A stretch of 64,000 bases of DNA from Mycobacterium terramassiliense (GCF_900157385.1 NZ_LT717700.1:767818-831817); one strand, 5' to 3'; numbered from the stretch's first letter, positions 44,598 to 57,298 are shown. Program-made: numbers and translations. Notes: generated by a model not told the origin, from the letters alone.

Positions 44598-45188
44598 ATG
44601 CCCGCCCTCGCCCCGCCCGTCGCCGACGAGCGCCACGCCCTGCGTGAATTCATGGCGTTCCACCAAAGCGCATATTTCGCCGTCTCTTACGGCCTCACCG
44701 ACGAACAGGCCCGGTCGACGCCGTCGGTCAGCGCGCTGTCGGTCGGCGGGCTGATCAAGCACGCCACCGCCATGCAACGCAACTGGATGGCACGCGTCGC
44801 GGCCGCGCCGGACCTGCCCCCCAAGGACCCCCGGCCCTTCGACGAGATCGCCAAGGAGTTCGGCGACCAACACGTGATGCGGCCCGGCGAGACGTTGGCC
44901 GGCCTGCTGAAAGCCTTCGAGACCCAAAACGCCGAATCGCTGCGCTTGGTCGACACCGCCGACCTCGACGCCGCGGTGCCCGTTCCGCAGGACATCCCCT
45001 GGTTCCCCAAGAACCAGAAGGCCTGGTCGGTGCGCTGGGTCATCCTGCACGTCATCAACGAGCTGGCCCGCCACGCCGGACACGCCGACATCGTCCGGGA
45101 AACCATCGACGGCGCCACCATGTACGAGTTGATCGCCGCGCTGGAGAACTGGCAGATCGAAGGATGGGTCCAGCCCTGGAAGAAATAG
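44598..45188 (+). CDS. DinB family protein (mycothiol-transferase-like)
   Basis: A 196-residue four-helix-bundle protein. The metal-ligand histidines are in GGLIKHATAMQRNWM (about residue 55), and HVINELARHAGHADIVRETIDGATMYEL near the C-terminus carries the characteristic HxxxH pattern. Related enzymes use mycothiol or remove small molecules. It overlaps the next gene by 25 bases. Confidence 0.86.
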   Translation: MPALAPPVADERHALREFMAFHQSAYFAVSYGLTDEQARSTPSVSALSVGGLIKHATAMQRNWMARVAAAPDLPPKDPRPFDEIAKEFGDQHVMRPGETLAGLLKAFETQNAESLRLVDTADLDAAVPVPQDIPWFPKNQKAWSVRWVILHVINELARHAGHADIVRETIDGATMYELIAALENWQIEGWVQPWKK

Positions 45189-46111
45189 CGCAGATCCGCA
45201 GCGGGATCGCGCGCCGCGAGACCCCGCACGGCCCCGTCGAGCTCTACTACGAGGACCTCGGCGACCCGGCCGCGCCGCCCGCGCTGCTCATCATGGGGCT
45301 GGGCGCCCAGCTGCCCATGTGGCCCGACGGGTTCTGCGCGCGCCTCGTCGACGCCGGGTACCGCGTCATCCGGTTCGACCACCGCGACACCGGGCTGTCG
45401 GCCAAGATGCACGGGCTGCGGGCCCGGGGCCCGGTGTATCGGCGGGTCGGGCGCTATCTGCTGGGCAGGCCCAGTCGCGTGCCCTACACCCTGGTCGACA
45501 TGACCGGGGACGTGGTGGCGTTGCTGGACCGCCTGGGCATCGACCGGGCCCACGTGGTCGGCGCGTCGCTGGGCGGCATGATCGCGCAGATCCTGGCCGC
45601 CACCGCGCCGCACCGGGTGGCGTCGCTGGGCGTGATCATGTCGACCACCGGCAAGCCGTTCTCCGCGCTGCCGGCCTGGCGCGTCATCAGGCTGGCGTTC
45701 GATCCGCCGGCTTCCGACGCCTCCGCCGAGGAGAAACTGGACTTCGAGGTGCGCAACGTCGCGGTGTTCAACGGCCCGAATTTCCTGCCGCCCGACGACG
45801 AGCTGCGGGCGCGGGTGCGCCGGCTCGCGGACCGGTGCAGCTACCCGCCGGGCATGCTGCGCCAGTTCGACGCGGTGCTGGGCACCGGCAGCCTGCTCGG
45901 GTACGCCAAGGCGATCACCGCCCCGACCGTGGTGCTGCACGGTTCGGCCGACCCGATGGTCCGCCCGCGCAACGGGCGCGCCGTCGCCGCCGCCATCCCC
46001 GGCGCGCGATTCGTCGTGGTGGACGGGATGGGACACGATCTTCCGGAACCCGTCTGGCGGCCGATCGTCGAGACCCTCACCGAGCACTTCGCGCTCGCCC
46101 GGGCCCGGTGA
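45164..46111 (+). CDS. Alpha/beta hydrolase, LipG paralogue
   Basis: A 315-residue alpha/beta-hydrolase with nucleophile elbow VGASLGGMIAQ, acid region VVLHGSADPMVRP and catalytic His in VDGMGHDLPEPVW. It matches the second hydrolase at 47521 along its whole length (LLIMGLGAQL, VIRFDHRDTGLS, GSLLGY). M. tuberculosis has one LipG here, so this looks like a duplication flanking the AarF gene. It overlaps the DinB gene. Substrate unknown. Confidence 0.86.
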   Translation: MGPALEEIAQIRSGIARRETPHGPVELYYEDLGDPAAPPALLIMGLGAQLPMWPDGFCARLVDAGYRVIRFDHRDTGLSAKMHGLRARGPVYRRVGRYLLGRPSRVPYTLVDMTGDVVALLDRLGIDRAHVVGASLGGMIAQILAATAPHRVASLGVIMSTTGKPFSALPAWRVIRLAFDPPASDASAEEKLDFEVRNVAVFNGPNFLPPDDELRARVRRLADRCSYPPGMLRQFDAVLGTGSLLGYAKAITAPTVVLHGSADPMVRPRNGRAVAAAIPGARFVVVDGMGHDLPEPVWRPIVETLTEHFALARAR

Positions 46112-46163
46112 GCGCGCTCACGGCAATTGGGACTTGACAGCCCCGATTTGGCAGACTGCTGGG

Positions 46164-47510
46164 ATGACTACTACCAAACACCGCGAGGTGGCCAAGCTCG
46201 ACCGGGTGCCGCTGCCGGTCGAAGCGGCCCGGGTAGCAGCCACCGGTTGGCAGGTCACCCGCGCCGCCGCCCGCATCATCAGCAAGCTGCCCGGCAAGGG
46301 GCCGTGGCAGCAGAAGGCGATCAAGGAGCTCCCGAACACGTTCGCCGACCTGGGCCCGACCTACGTGAAGTTCGGGCAGATCATCGCGTCCAGCCCCGGC
46401 GCGTTCGGCGAATCGCTGTCCCGCGAATTCCGCGGGCTGCTCGACCGGGTGCCGCCCGCCGACCCCAAAGAGGTGCACAAGCTCCTCGTCGAGGACCTCG
46501 GCGGCGACCCCGCCGACCTGTTCGCCGAGTGGGACGAGACGCCCTTCGCTTCGGCGTCCATCGCGCAGGTGCACTACGCCACCCTGCACACCGGCGAGGA
46601 GGTCGTCGTCAAGATCCAGCGTCCCGGCATCCGGCGCCGGGTCGCCGCCGACCTGCAGATCCTCAAGCGCTTCGCCCAGGCCGTCGAGCTGGCCAAGCTG
46701 GGCCGCCGCCTGTCGGCGCAGGACGTGGTCGCCGACTTCTCCGACAACCTGGCCGAGGAGCTGGACTTCCGCCTCGAGGCGCAGTCGATGGACGCGTGGG
46801 TCTCGCACCTGCACGCGTCCCCGCTCGGCAAGAACATCCGGGTGCCGCAGGTGCACTGGGACTTCACCTCCGAGCGCGTGCTGACCATGGAGCGGGTGCA
46901 CGGCATCCGCATCGATGACGTCAAGGCCATCCGCCAGGCCGGCTTCGACGGCACCGAGCTGGTCAAGGCGCTGCTGTTCTCGCTGTTCGAGGGCGGGCTG
47001 CGGCACGGGCTGTTCCACGGCGACCTGCACGCCGGCAACCTCTACGTCGACGACGCGGGGCGCATCGTCTTCTTCGACTTCGGCATCATGGGCCGCATCG
47101 ACCCGCGCACCCGCTGGCTGCTGCGCGAGCTGGTGTACGCGCTGCTGGTCAAGAAGGACCACGCCTCGGCCGGCAAGATCGTGGTCCTGATGGGCGCCGT
47201 CGGCACCATGAAGCCCGAGGCGCAGGCCGCCAAGGACCTGGAGCGCTTCGCCACCCCGCTGACCATGCAGACGCTCGGCGACATGTCCTACGCGGACATC
47301 GGGCGCCAGCTGTCGGCGCTCGCCGACGCCTACGACGTCAAGCTGCCCCGCGAGCTGGTGCTGATCGGCAAGCAGTTCCTCTATGTCGAGCGGTACATGA
47401 AGCTGCTGGCGCCGAAGTGGCAGATGATGTCCGACCCGCAGCTGACGGGGTACTTCGCCAACTTCATGGTCGAGGTCAGCCGCGAGCATCAGAGCGACGT
47501 GGAGGTCTAG
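46164..47510 (+). CDS. AarF/ABC1/UbiB atypical kinase
   Basis: A 448-residue protein of the ABC1 family (UbiB-like). The KxGQ motif appears as VKFGQIIAS, the ATP lysine as VVVKIQRPGI, and the catalytic loop and Mg site as HGDLHAGNLYVDD and FFDFGIMGRID. ATG at 46164 is chosen; an in-frame TTG at 46134 would add ten residues. Members act in quinone or lipid metabolism as ATPases. It equals Rv0647c and is flanked by the two LipG-like genes. Confidence 0.9.
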   Translation: MTTTKHREVAKLDRVPLPVEAARVAATGWQVTRAAARIISKLPGKGPWQQKAIKELPNTFADLGPTYVKFGQIIASSPGAFGESLSREFRGLLDRVPPADPKEVHKLLVEDLGGDPADLFAEWDETPFASASIAQVHYATLHTGEEVVVKIQRPGIRRRVAADLQILKRFAQAVELAKLGRRLSAQDVVADFSDNLAEELDFRLEAQSMDAWVSHLHASPLGKNIRVPQVHWDFTSERVLTMERVHGIRIDDVKAIRQAGFDGTELVKALLFSLFEGGLRHGLFHGDLHAGNLYVDDAGRIVFFDFGIMGRIDPRTRWLLRELVYALLVKKDHASAGKIVVLMGAVGTMKPEAQAAKDLERFATPLTMQTLGDMSYADIGRQLSALADAYDVKLPRELVLIGKQFLYVERYMKLLAPKWQMMSDPQLTGYFANFMVEVSREHQSDVEV

Positions 47511-47520
47511 GGGCGGCCCG

Positions 47521-49390
<1,870 letters not shown>

Positions 49391-49398
49391 GGTGATCC

Positions 49399-50262
49399 AT
49401 GGCCAAGGACCTGACGCCGCACTTCGAGGACGTGCAAGCGCACTACGACCTGTCCGACGACTTCTTCCGGTTGTTCCTGGACCCCACGCAGACCTACAGC
49501 TGCGCCTACTTCGAGCGCGACGACATGACGCTGGAAGAGGCGCAGCTCGCCAAGATCGACCTGGCGCTGGGCAAGTTGGGCTTGCGGCCCGGCATGACGC
49601 TGCTCGACGTCGGCTGCGGCTGGGGTGCCACGATGCGGCGGGCGGTTGAAACCTACGACGTCAACGTCGTCGGCCTGACGCTGTCGAAGAACCAGGCCGC
49701 CCACGTGCAGAAGGCGTTCGACGAGATGGAAAGCCCGCGCGGCAAGCGGGTGCTGCTGGCCGGCTGGGAAGAGTTCGACGAGCCCGTCGACCGCATCGTC
49801 TCGATCGGCGCGTTCGAGCACTTCGGCCACGATCGCTATGACGACTTCTTCGCGCTGGCCCACCGAATACTGCCCGCTGACGGCGTGATGCTGCTGCACA
49901 CGATCACCGGGCTGACGGGACCGCAGTGCATCGAGCGGGGCATCCCGCTGACATTCGAGATGGCCCGCTTCATCAAGTTCATCGTCACCGAGATCTTCCC
50001 GGGCGGCCGGTTGCCGTCGATCGAGATGGTGCAGGAACGTTCGGCGAACGCGGGTTTCAGACTGAGCCGCCGGCAGTCGCTGCAGCCGCACTACGCCCGG
50101 ACCCTTGACCTGTGGGCGGAGGCCCTGCAGGCGCACCGGGACGAGGCCATCGCGATCCAATCCGACGAGGTCTACGAGCGGTACATGAAGTACCTGACCG
50201 GCTGCGCGAACGCGTTCCGGACCGGCTATATCGACGTCAATCAGTTCACCCTGGAGAAATAG
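49399..50262 (+). CDS. mmaA2: Mycolic acid cyclopropane synthase MmaA2
   Basis: A 287-residue mycolate SAM-methyltransferase. The N-terminus [20 protein letters not shown] and the SAM loop [23 protein letters not shown] match MmaA2, which introduces cis-cyclopropanes into alpha-mycolates. It follows mmaA1 by eight bases and has an AGGTG ribosome-binding site. The residues [20 protein letters not shown] are shared by all four copies with small changes. Confidence 0.9.
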   Translation: MAKDLTPHFEDVQAHYDLSDDFFRLFLDPTQTYSCAYFERDDMTLEEAQLAKIDLALGKLGLRPGMTLLDVGCGWGATMRRAVETYDVNVVGLTLSKNQAAHVQKAFDEMESPRGKRVLLAGWEEFDEPVDRIVSIGAFEHFGHDRYDDFFALAHRILPADGVMLLHTITGLTGPQCIERGIPLTFEMARFIKFIVTEIFPGGRLPSIEMVQERSANAGFRLSRRQSLQPHYARTLDLWAEALQAHRDEAIAIQSDEVYERYMKYLTGCANAFRTGYIDVNQFTLEK

Positions 50263-50406
50263 CCGTGGTGCGCGTCACACTGGGAAAACGAACCGATCGA
50301 GAAACCCTGGGGCGCGCGAGTTCAAACACGGGGGATGGGGCCGGCGCGGTGTAGGGTGCCGGGCAACGGCATCGAGCCAAGGTGCTGTCCCAGCGGGGAG
50401 GACATG

Positions 50407-51288
50407 ATGCTCGAGAACCGGGTGGGGGCCACGCTCAAGCGGTCCAACCTCGACAATGTCCAGGCGCACTACGACCTGTCGAACGAATTCTTCGCGTTGT
50501 TCGTGGACCCGACGCGCACCTACAGCTGCGCGTACTTCCCGCACGAGGGCATGACGTTGCACGAGGCGCAGCTCGCCAAGCTCGACCTGTCGCTGGACAA
50601 GCTGGGGCTGCGGCCGGGGATGACCTTGCTCGACGTGGGCTGCGGGTGGGGCTCGATGATGAGGCGCGCCGTCGAGCGCTACGACGTGAATGTCGTCGGG
50701 CTGACCCTGTCGAAGAATCAGCACGCCTACTGCCAGCAGGTGCTCGACGGGATCGACAGCGACCGCTCGCGGCGGGTGCTGCTGCGCGACTGGGCCGAGT
50801 TCGACGAGCAGGTGGACCGCATCATCGTCATCGAGGCTTTGGAGCACTTCGGTTTTCACCGCTACGACGATTTCTTCAAATTCACCTACAACGCCCTGCC
50901 TGACGACGGCGTCATGATGCTGCACTCGATCACCGGGCTGCACGTCAGCCAGGTGCTGGAGCGCGGCCTCCCGATGACGATGGAGCTGGCGAAATTCATG
51001 AGGTTCATCGTCACCGACATCTTCCCCGGCGGCCGGCTGCCGACCATCGAGACCGTCGAGGAGCAGTCGGCGAAGGTCGGTTTCAAGGTGACCCGCCGCC
51101 AGTCGCTGCAGCAGGACTTCGCCAAGACCCTGGACTTCTGGGTCGAGGCCCTCGAGGCGCGCAGGGACCAGGCCGTCGCCATCCAGTCCGAAGAGATCTA
51201 CGAGATGTACATGAAGTACCTGACCGGTTGCGCGAAGGTGTTCCGCACGGGTTACGTCGACTGCAACCAGTTCACGCTGGAGAAATGA
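50407..51288 (+). CDS. mmaA3: Mycolic acid O-methyltransferase-like MmaA3
   Basis: A 293-residue paralogue. The segments LTLSKNQHAYCQQVLDGID and FKFTYNALPDDGVMMLHSITGLHV agree best with MmaA3, the enzyme that methylates hydroxymycolate to methoxymycolate. Start is ATG at 50407 (GGGGAGG five bases before it) rather than the adjacent ATG at 50404. M. avium is reported to lack methoxymycolates, so either this strain differs or the protein has another role. Confidence 0.82.
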   Translation: MLENRVGATLKRSNLDNVQAHYDLSNEFFALFVDPTRTYSCAYFPHEGMTLHEAQLAKLDLSLDKLGLRPGMTLLDVGCGWGSMMRRAVERYDVNVVGLTLSKNQHAYCQQVLDGIDSDRSRRVLLRDWAEFDEQVDRIIVIEALEHFGFHRYDDFFKFTYNALPDDGVMMLHSITGLHVSQVLERGLPMTMELAKFMRFIVTDIFPGGRLPTIETVEEQSAKVGFKVTRRQSLQQDFAKTLDFWVEALEARRDQAVAIQSEEIYEMYMKYLTGCAKVFRTGYVDCNQFTLEK

Positions 51289-51375
51289 CCTTCGGTATCG
51301 TTGCGCGTCAGATGACGCCACTGCGCATACCTGCGTGACCGGCGGTGAACCTCATTCCAGGAGATCAAGGCGAGA

Positions 51376-52269
51376 ATGGCTGAGCAACCGACCGGCCCGA
51401 CCAAGACGCGGACCCGCTCCGAAGACATCCAGGCCCACTACGACGTCTCGGACGACTTCTTCGCCCTGTTCCAGGACCCGACTCGCATCTACAGCTGCGC
51501 CTACTTCGAGCCGCCGGACATCACGCTCGAGGAAGCCCAGATCGCCAAGGTCGACCTGAACCTCGACAAACTGGATCTCAAGCCTGGGATGACGCTGCTG
51601 GACATCGGCTGCGGCTGGGGCTCCACCATGAAGCGCGCCGTCGAGCGCTACGACGTCAACGTCATCGGGTTGACCCTGTCCAAAAACCAGTACGCCCGCT
51701 GTGAGCAGGTCCTGGGCGAGCTCGCCACCAACCGCTGCCGTGAGGTGCGCCTGCAGGGCTGGGAGGATTTCAACGAGCCCGTCGACCGGATCGTGTCGAT
51801 CGAGGCCTTCGAGCACTTCGGCCACGAGAACTACGACGACTTCTTCAAGCGGTGTTTCGACATCATGCCCGACGACGGCCGGATGACCATTCAGAGCAGC
51901 GTCAGCTATCACCCTTACAACATGGCCGCCCGCGGCAAGAAACTGACCTTCGAGACGGTCCGCTTCATCAAGTTCATCATCACCGAAATCTTCCCGGGGG
52001 GTCGCCTGCCGTCCACCGAGATGATGATCGAACACGGCGAGAAGGCGGGTTTTGTCGTGCCCGAACCGCTTTCGCTGCGGCCGCACTACATCAAGACGCT
52101 GCACATCTGGGGCGACACCCTGCAGTCCAACAAGGAGAAGGCCATCGAGGTCACCTCCGAAGAGGTCTACGAGCGGTACATGAAATACCTGCGGGGCTGC
52201 GAGCACTACTTCGCCGACGAGATGCTCGACTGCAGCCTGGTGACCTACCTCAAGCCCGGCGCCGTCTAA
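51376..52269 (+). CDS. mmaA4: Hydroxymycolate synthase MmaA4 (Hma)
   Basis: A 297-residue mycolate methyltransferase that forms the hydroxylated precursor of keto- and methoxymycolates. Diagnostic residues include [52 protein letters not shown] and the tail [29 protein letters not shown] loop is [23 protein letters not shown]. It ends the mmaA cluster. Confidence 0.93.
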   Translation: MAEQPTGPTKTRTRSEDIQAHYDVSDDFFALFQDPTRIYSCAYFEPPDITLEEAQIAKVDLNLDKLDLKPGMTLLDIGCGWGSTMKRAVERYDVNVIGLTLSKNQYARCEQVLGELATNRCREVRLQGWEDFNEPVDRIVSIEAFEHFGHENYDDFFKRCFDIMPDDGRMTIQSSVSYHPYNMAARGKKLTFETVRFIKFIITEIFPGGRLPSTEMMIEHGEKAGFVVPEPLSLRPHYIKTLHIWGDTLQSNKEKAIEVTSEEVYERYMKYLRGCEHYFADEMLDCSLVTYLKPGAV

Positions 52270-52350
52270 CCGTCGGATCGGGGCTGCGCCGTTCGTCGAG
52301 TAGGTAGAGAGTGGAACACAGGGTTTCGCTCACAACCGGAGGTGACGAAC

Positions 52351-53049
52351 ATGCAGTACTTCGCGCTGTTGATCAGTCAAGAGCAAGACCGCACGCCCGA
52401 TGACGCCGCCGCCGCGATGGCGGAATGGGAGAGGTTCCACGCCAAGGCCGGCTCCGCGATCAAATCCGGAGATGCGCTGGCTCCAGCCGCCGCCGCGGTG
52501 GTCATCACCGGCGGCCCGGACGCGCCGATGGTCACCGACGGGCCCTTCGCCGAGTCCGCCGAGGTGGCCTGCGGCTACTACGTGTTCGAAGCGGAAAACC
52601 TCGACGAGGCGCTGGCACTGGCCCGCGACGTCCCGCTTGCCGCGTTCGGGGCCGTGGAAGTGTGGCCCACCGTCCACTCGGTCGAGCTGTCCCGCAAGCT
52701 CACCGGTGACGACTGGCTCGCGCTGCTGCTGGAACCGGCCGACTCCGCACACACACCCGGCACACCGGAGTGGGAGGCGGTGGCGGCGAAGCACGCTGAT
52801 CTCCGCGCAGCCGCGGGCGACCACATCATCGGCGGTGCTGCGTTGCACGACAGGTCCACGGCGACGACGGTGCGGGTGCGCAACGGCGAGGTGCTGATCA
52901 CCGACGGGCCCTACGTCGAGGGCGCCGAAATTGCCACGGGGATCTACCTGCTCAGCGCCGCCGACCGCGACGAGGCCGTCAAGATCGCATCGATGATCCC
53001 CGCCTCGACGGTGCAGGTGCGGCAACTGGCAGGGGTCTCGGCCCGGTAG
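52351..53049 (+). CDS. YCII-related (DGPF) protein, two domains
   Basis: A 232-residue protein of two tandem YCII-like domains, each with its DGPF-type signature: DGPF at 63-66 and DGPY at 185-188. It starts at ATG 52351, eight bases after GGAGG. It lies four bases upstream of an ECF42 sigma factor; DGPF proteins are the standard partners of that sigma group. It is probably a regulator or substrate-binding enzyme of that system. The pair is not in M. tuberculosis at this position. Confidence 0.88.
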   Translation: MQYFALLISQEQDRTPDDAAAAMAEWERFHAKAGSAIKSGDALAPAAAAVVITGGPDAPMVTDGPFAESAEVACGYYVFEAENLDEALALARDVPLAAFGAVEVWPTVHSVELSRKLTGDDWLALLLEPADSAHTPGTPEWEAVAAKHADLRAAAGDHIIGGAALHDRSTATTVRVRNGEVLITDGPYVEGAEIATGIYLLSAADRDEAVKIASMIPASTVQVRQLAGVSAR

Positions 53050-53052
53050 CGC

Positions 53053-54270
53053 ATGACCAACCTGGACGGCGTCTTCCGCAGGGAATGGGGACCCGCCGTC
53101 GCCGCGCTCGCGCGATGGTCGGGTGACCTCACGATCGCGGAGGACGCCGTCCAGGAAGCCTGCGCCGAGGCGCTGCGCGCCTGGCCGCGCGACGGGGTGC
53201 CGGACAGCCCCGGCGGTTGGCTGGTCACCGTGGCGCGCAACCGCGCCCGCGATCGGCTGCGCCGCGAATCGGTGCGTCCCGGGAAGGAATTGGCGGCGGT
53301 GATGGACGACATTGTGGCGCGCACCGACGGCACCGACCCGCATCCGGTTCGCGACGACGAGCTGCGGATGATGTTCACCTGCGCGCACCCTGCGCTGGAC
53401 CGGCAGTCGCAACTGGCGCTCACGCTGCGGTTGGTGTCGGGGCTGACCGTCGGCGAGATCGCCCGCGCGTTGCTGCAGAGCGAGGCGGCCATCGGTCAGC
53501 GAATCACGCGCGCCAAGAACAAGGTTCGGCACGCGAACATCCCGCTGCGGGTGCCGCCCGCGGAGTTGCTCGCCGAGCGCACGCCGCACGTGCTCGGTTG
53601 CATCTATTCGGTGTTCACCGAGGGGTATTGGTCGACGGCAGGCCCGTCGGCGATACGGGACGAACTGTGCGACGAGGGGGTCCGGTTGGCCGGGGAGTTG
53701 TGCTCGCTGATGCCGCAGGAGCGGGAGGCGCACGCGTTGGCCGCCCTTGTGCTGCTGCACGATTCGCGACGAGCGACCCGGGTCGACGCCGCCGGGGCGC
53801 TGGTGCCCCTCGACGAGCAGGACCGTCGCCGGTGGGACCGCGGGCGCATTGCCCGCGGGCTGGACCGATTGCGGCAGGCCCAGGGATCGACGGGCCCGTA
53901 CCTGCCGCAGGCGGTGATCGCCGCACTGCACGCGACGGCGCAGTCCTGGGAGCAGACGGACTGGGTCAGCATCTGCGCGGCCTACGACCGGCTGCTGCAG
54001 ATCACCGACTCGCCGGTGGTGCGCGCCAACCGCGCGCTTGCGGTCGGTTTCCGCGACGGGCCCGAAGCCGGTCTGGCCGCCCTGGACCGGGCCGCGGATG
54101 ACCCGCGGCTGGGCCATTCGAATCTCGTCGCGACGGTGCGCGCCGATCTGCTCCGGCGCGCCGGGCGGTACGCCGAAGCCGCGCGATGGTACCGAACGGC
54201 GTTGCAGGGCAACGGCTCCGAGCCGGGCCGCGACTTCTTGCGGCGGCGCATCGCCGAGTGCGGCGGATGA
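53053..54270 (+). CDS. ECF42-type sigma factor with C-terminal TPR-like extension
   Basis: A 405-residue sigma factor. Residues 1-75 form region 2 (DLTIAEDAVQEACAEALRAW, GWLVTVARNRARDRLRR), about 105-170 form region 4 (LTLRLVSGLTVGEIARALLQSEAAIGQRITRAK), and about 170-405 is the helical domain specific to the group (FTEGYWSTAG; AAYDRLLQITDSPVVRANRALA). The extension is thought to replace an anti-sigma factor as regulator. Coupled to the YCII gene upstream. Confidence 0.9.
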   Translation: MTNLDGVFRREWGPAVAALARWSGDLTIAEDAVQEACAEALRAWPRDGVPDSPGGWLVTVARNRARDRLRRESVRPGKELAAVMDDIVARTDGTDPHPVRDDELRMMFTCAHPALDRQSQLALTLRLVSGLTVGEIARALLQSEAAIGQRITRAKNKVRHANIPLRVPPAELLAERTPHVLGCIYSVFTEGYWSTAGPSAIRDELCDEGVRLAGELCSLMPQEREAHALAALVLLHDSRRATRVDAAGALVPLDEQDRRRWDRGRIARGLDRLRQAQGSTGPYLPQAVIAALHATAQSWEQTDWVSICAAYDRLLQITDSPVVRANRALAVGFRDGPEAGLAALDRAADDPRLGHSNLVATVRADLLRRAGRYAEAARWYRTALQGNGSEPGRDFLRRRIAECGG

Positions 54271-54283
54271 CGCAACGGCCGAG

Positions 54284-54328
54284 CGTCGACTTGTTGCGGC
54301 GATTACCCGGGATCACCAAAAGTCGACG
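54284..54328. terminator. Convergent stem-loop between the ECF42 gene and rplA
   Basis: A 9-bp stem CGTCGACTT/AAGTCGACG encloses a 27-base loop, followed by short direct repeats CGACGTT. Its location between two convergent stops suggests termination. Confidence 0.45.
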
Positions 54329-54343
54329 TTCGACGTTCGACGC

Positions 54344-55051
54344 TCAGGCCTCGGCGAAGTTGCGGGTGACGGCCGGGTCCACCGGGATGCCGGGGCCCGT
54401 GGTCGTCGACACGGTGATCTTCTTCAGGTAGCGGCCCTTCGACGACGACGGCTTGAGCCGCAGCACCTCGTCGATCGCGGCGCCATAGTTCTCCGCCAGG
54501 CTCTTCTCGTCGAACGACGCCTTGCCAATGACGAAGTGCAGGTTGGCCTGCTTGTCCACGCGGAAGTTGATCTTGCCGCCCTTGATGTCGGACACGGCCT
54601 TGGCGACGTCGGGGGTGACGGTGCCGGTCTTGGGGTTCGGCATCAGGCCGCGCGGGCCCAGGATGCGGGCGATGCGACCGACCTTGGCCATCTGGTCGGG
54701 GGTGGCGATCGCCGCATCGAAGTCCAGGAACCCGCCCTGGATCTTCTCGATCAGGTCGTCGCTGCCGACGATGTCGGCGCCGGCGGCCTGCGCCTGCTCG
54801 GCCTTGTCACCCACGGCGAACACCGCGACCCGGGCCGTCTTACCGGTGCCGTGCGGCAGGTTGACCGTGCCGCGGACCATCTGGTCGGCCTTCCGCGGGT
54901 CGACGCCGAGCCGGATCGCCACCTCGACGGTCGCGTCCTGCTTGGACGACGACGTCTCCTTGGCGAGCTTGGCCGCCTGCAGCGGGGTGTACAGGTTGCT
55001 GCGGTCCACCTTCTCGGCGGCCGCGCGGTATACCTTGCTGTTCTTGCTCAT
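54344..55051 (-). CDS. rplA: 50S ribosomal protein L1
   Basis: A 235-residue L1-stalk 23S rRNA-binding protein that starts [16 protein letters not shown]. The L1 signature is [35 protein letters not shown]. It follows rplK on the same strand. Confidence 0.98.
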   Translation of the reverse strand: MSKNSKVYRAAAEKVDRSNLYTPLQAAKLAKETSSSKQDATVEVAIRLGVDPRKADQMVRGTVNLPHGTGKTARVAVFAVGDKAEQAQAAGADIVGSDDLIEKIQGGFLDFDAAIATPDQMAKVGRIARILGPRGLMPNPKTGTVTPDVAKAVSDIKGGKINFRVDKQANLHFVIGKASFDEKSLAENYGAAIDEVLRLKPSSSKGRYLKKITVSTTTGPGIPVDPAVTRNFAEA

Positions 55052-55119
55052 TGATTCATCCAATCCGATGTTGGGTCGTGGTTGGCGGGCCGAAGCTGGC
55101 CCTCCCACGGCTTGACTTG

Positions 55120-55548
55120 CTACTCGACGGTGATGCCCATCGACCGGGCGGTCCCGGCGATGATCTTGGCGGCGGCGTCGATGTCGTTGGCGTTGAGGTC
55201 GGCCTTCTTGGTCTCGGCGATCTCCTTGACCTGATCCCAGCTGACCTTGGCGACCTTGGTCTTGTGCGGCTCCGCCGAGCCCTTGCCGACGCCGGCCGCC
55301 TTGAGGAGCAGCTTGGCGGCGGGCGGCGTCTTGAGCGCGAAGGTGAAGCTGCGGTCCTCGTAGACCGTGATCTCCACCGGGATGACGTTGCCACGCTGGT
55401 TCTCCGTGGCGGCGTTGTACGCCTTGCAGAACTCCATGATGTTGACGCCGTGCTGGCCGAGCGCCGGCCCAACCGGCGGGGCGGGGTTGGCCTGCCCGGC
55501 CTGGATCTGGAGCTTGATCAGCCCAACGACTTTCTTCTTCGGGGCCAT
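55120..55548 (-). CDS. rplK: 50S ribosomal protein L11
   Basis: A 142-residue GTPase-centre protein starting [15 protein letters not shown], with the proline-rich [24 protein letters not shown] segment that binds thiopeptide antibiotics together with 23S rRNA. Between nusG and rplA. Confidence 0.98.
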   Translation of the reverse strand: MAPKKKVVGLIKLQIQAGQANPAPPVGPALGQHGVNIMEFCKAYNAATENQRGNVIPVEITVYEDRSFTFALKTPPAAKLLLKAAGVGKGSAEPHKTKVAKVSWDQVKEIAETKKADLNANDIDAAAKIIAGTARSMGITVE

Positions 55549-55571
55549 GAGATGTTGCGGTTCCTTCCTTG

Positions 55572-56396
<825 letters not shown>

Positions 56397-56409
56397 TCAA
56401 TCTCAGGGC

Positions 56410-56880
56410 TCAGCCGAACACCAGCAGCACGAGCTTGGCCAGGCCGAAATCCGCCAGGCCGACCAGCGCCACCATGAAGGCGAGAAACGCCAACACCACC
56501 GAGGTGTAGGTGAGCATTTGCTTGCGGTTCGGCCAGATCACCTTCCGCATCTCCGCAACGACCTGCTTGAGGTAGTTGTAGACGAACACGAACGGATTGG
56601 CCGAACGGTCGCCGGGCCTCCGCGGCTGCTTCGAGGCCTTCGCCTTCTTGGCCGTCCGGCGCTTCTTGGCCTTGTCTTCCTTGGAGTCCTCGACTTCGTC
56701 CGTCGACACGTCGACGTCGTCGGCGTCGGTCGCGCGCTGCCGCGACCGCTTGCCGGTCGGCCGTTGCGGCCGCGCCGCAGCCTTGGTCACCAGGGCCGTC
56801 CGACCGCCGCTGTCGCGGCTCTCCTCGGTGTCGCCGCCGTCGCGTGCGGCGTCGTTGGCAGCGTCGCCCTCGTCGCTCAC
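56410..56880 (-). CDS. secE: Preprotein translocase subunit SecE
   Basis: A 156-residue protein with a long charged cytoplasmic N-terminus and one C-terminal membrane helix ([20 protein letters not shown]) preceded by the conserved [15 protein letters not shown]. It starts with GTG, overlapped by the TGA of a 49-codon frame that runs through the upstream repeats. Confidence 0.96.
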   Translation of the reverse strand: MSDEGDAANDAARDGGDTEESRDSGGRTALVTKAAARPQRPTGKRSRQRATDADDVDVSTDEVEDSKEDKAKKRRTAKKAKASKQPRRPGDRSANPFVFVYNYLKQVVAEMRKVIWPNRKQMLTYTSVVLAFLAFMVALVGLADFGLAKLVLLVFG

Positions 56881-56964
56881 CGCATGCTCCTTTGTTTGCT
56901 ATATCCCGCGGGCCGTCCCACGTGATGGGGCACCTTGTTCCAGTGTCCACCATGGCACGGCCTC

Positions 56965-57072
56965 GCCGTCATGTCCGACTCCTCCTCAGGCCGTTCCGGC
57001 CTGCATCGTCGTCGGACGGCCGTCATGTCCGACTCCTCCTCAGGCCGTTCCGGCCTGCATCGTGGTCGGACC
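56965..57072 (-). repeat. Tandem 54-bp MIRU-like repeats between tRNA-Trp and secE
   Basis: Two copies (56965-57018, 57019-57072) differ at two bases, 57066 and near the 57072 end. Each carries a 7-bp stem CAGGCCG/CGGCCTG with loop TTC, flanked by TGTCCGACTCCTC and GCATCGTCGTCGGA. On the minus strand each copy ends AGGAGGAGTCGGACATG, which looks like a ribosome-binding site plus ATG. Because 54 is a multiple of three the copies form one frame from 57026 to 56877 (49 residues) that overlaps the secE GTG. Confidence 0.85.
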
Positions 57073-57081
57073 GGCCGTCAG

Positions 57082-57154
<73 letters not shown>

Positions 57155-57298
57155 TCGCGGTTGGCAGGCCAACCTGCGCTTACCTGCCGGGGCTTACATG
57201 ACACGCGCGCTCCCCGAATGCTCGAATCCCGGAAAGCGCGCTGATGCTGGGAAAACCCCGAGGTCCGAGTGTACATCGGTGCGGGAGCCAGATACTAA

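Noticed and set aside
46134..46150. TTGACA at 46134 as a -35 box for the AarF gene
   Set aside because: Seventeen bases on there is TGCTGG, not a -10 match, so no promoter is claimed.
54271..54343. MIRU-like repeat between the ECF42 gene and rplA
   Set aside because: It has inverted repeats and CGACGTT duplications but lacks the CGACGATGC and GAGGAG flanks of the MIRU-like family.
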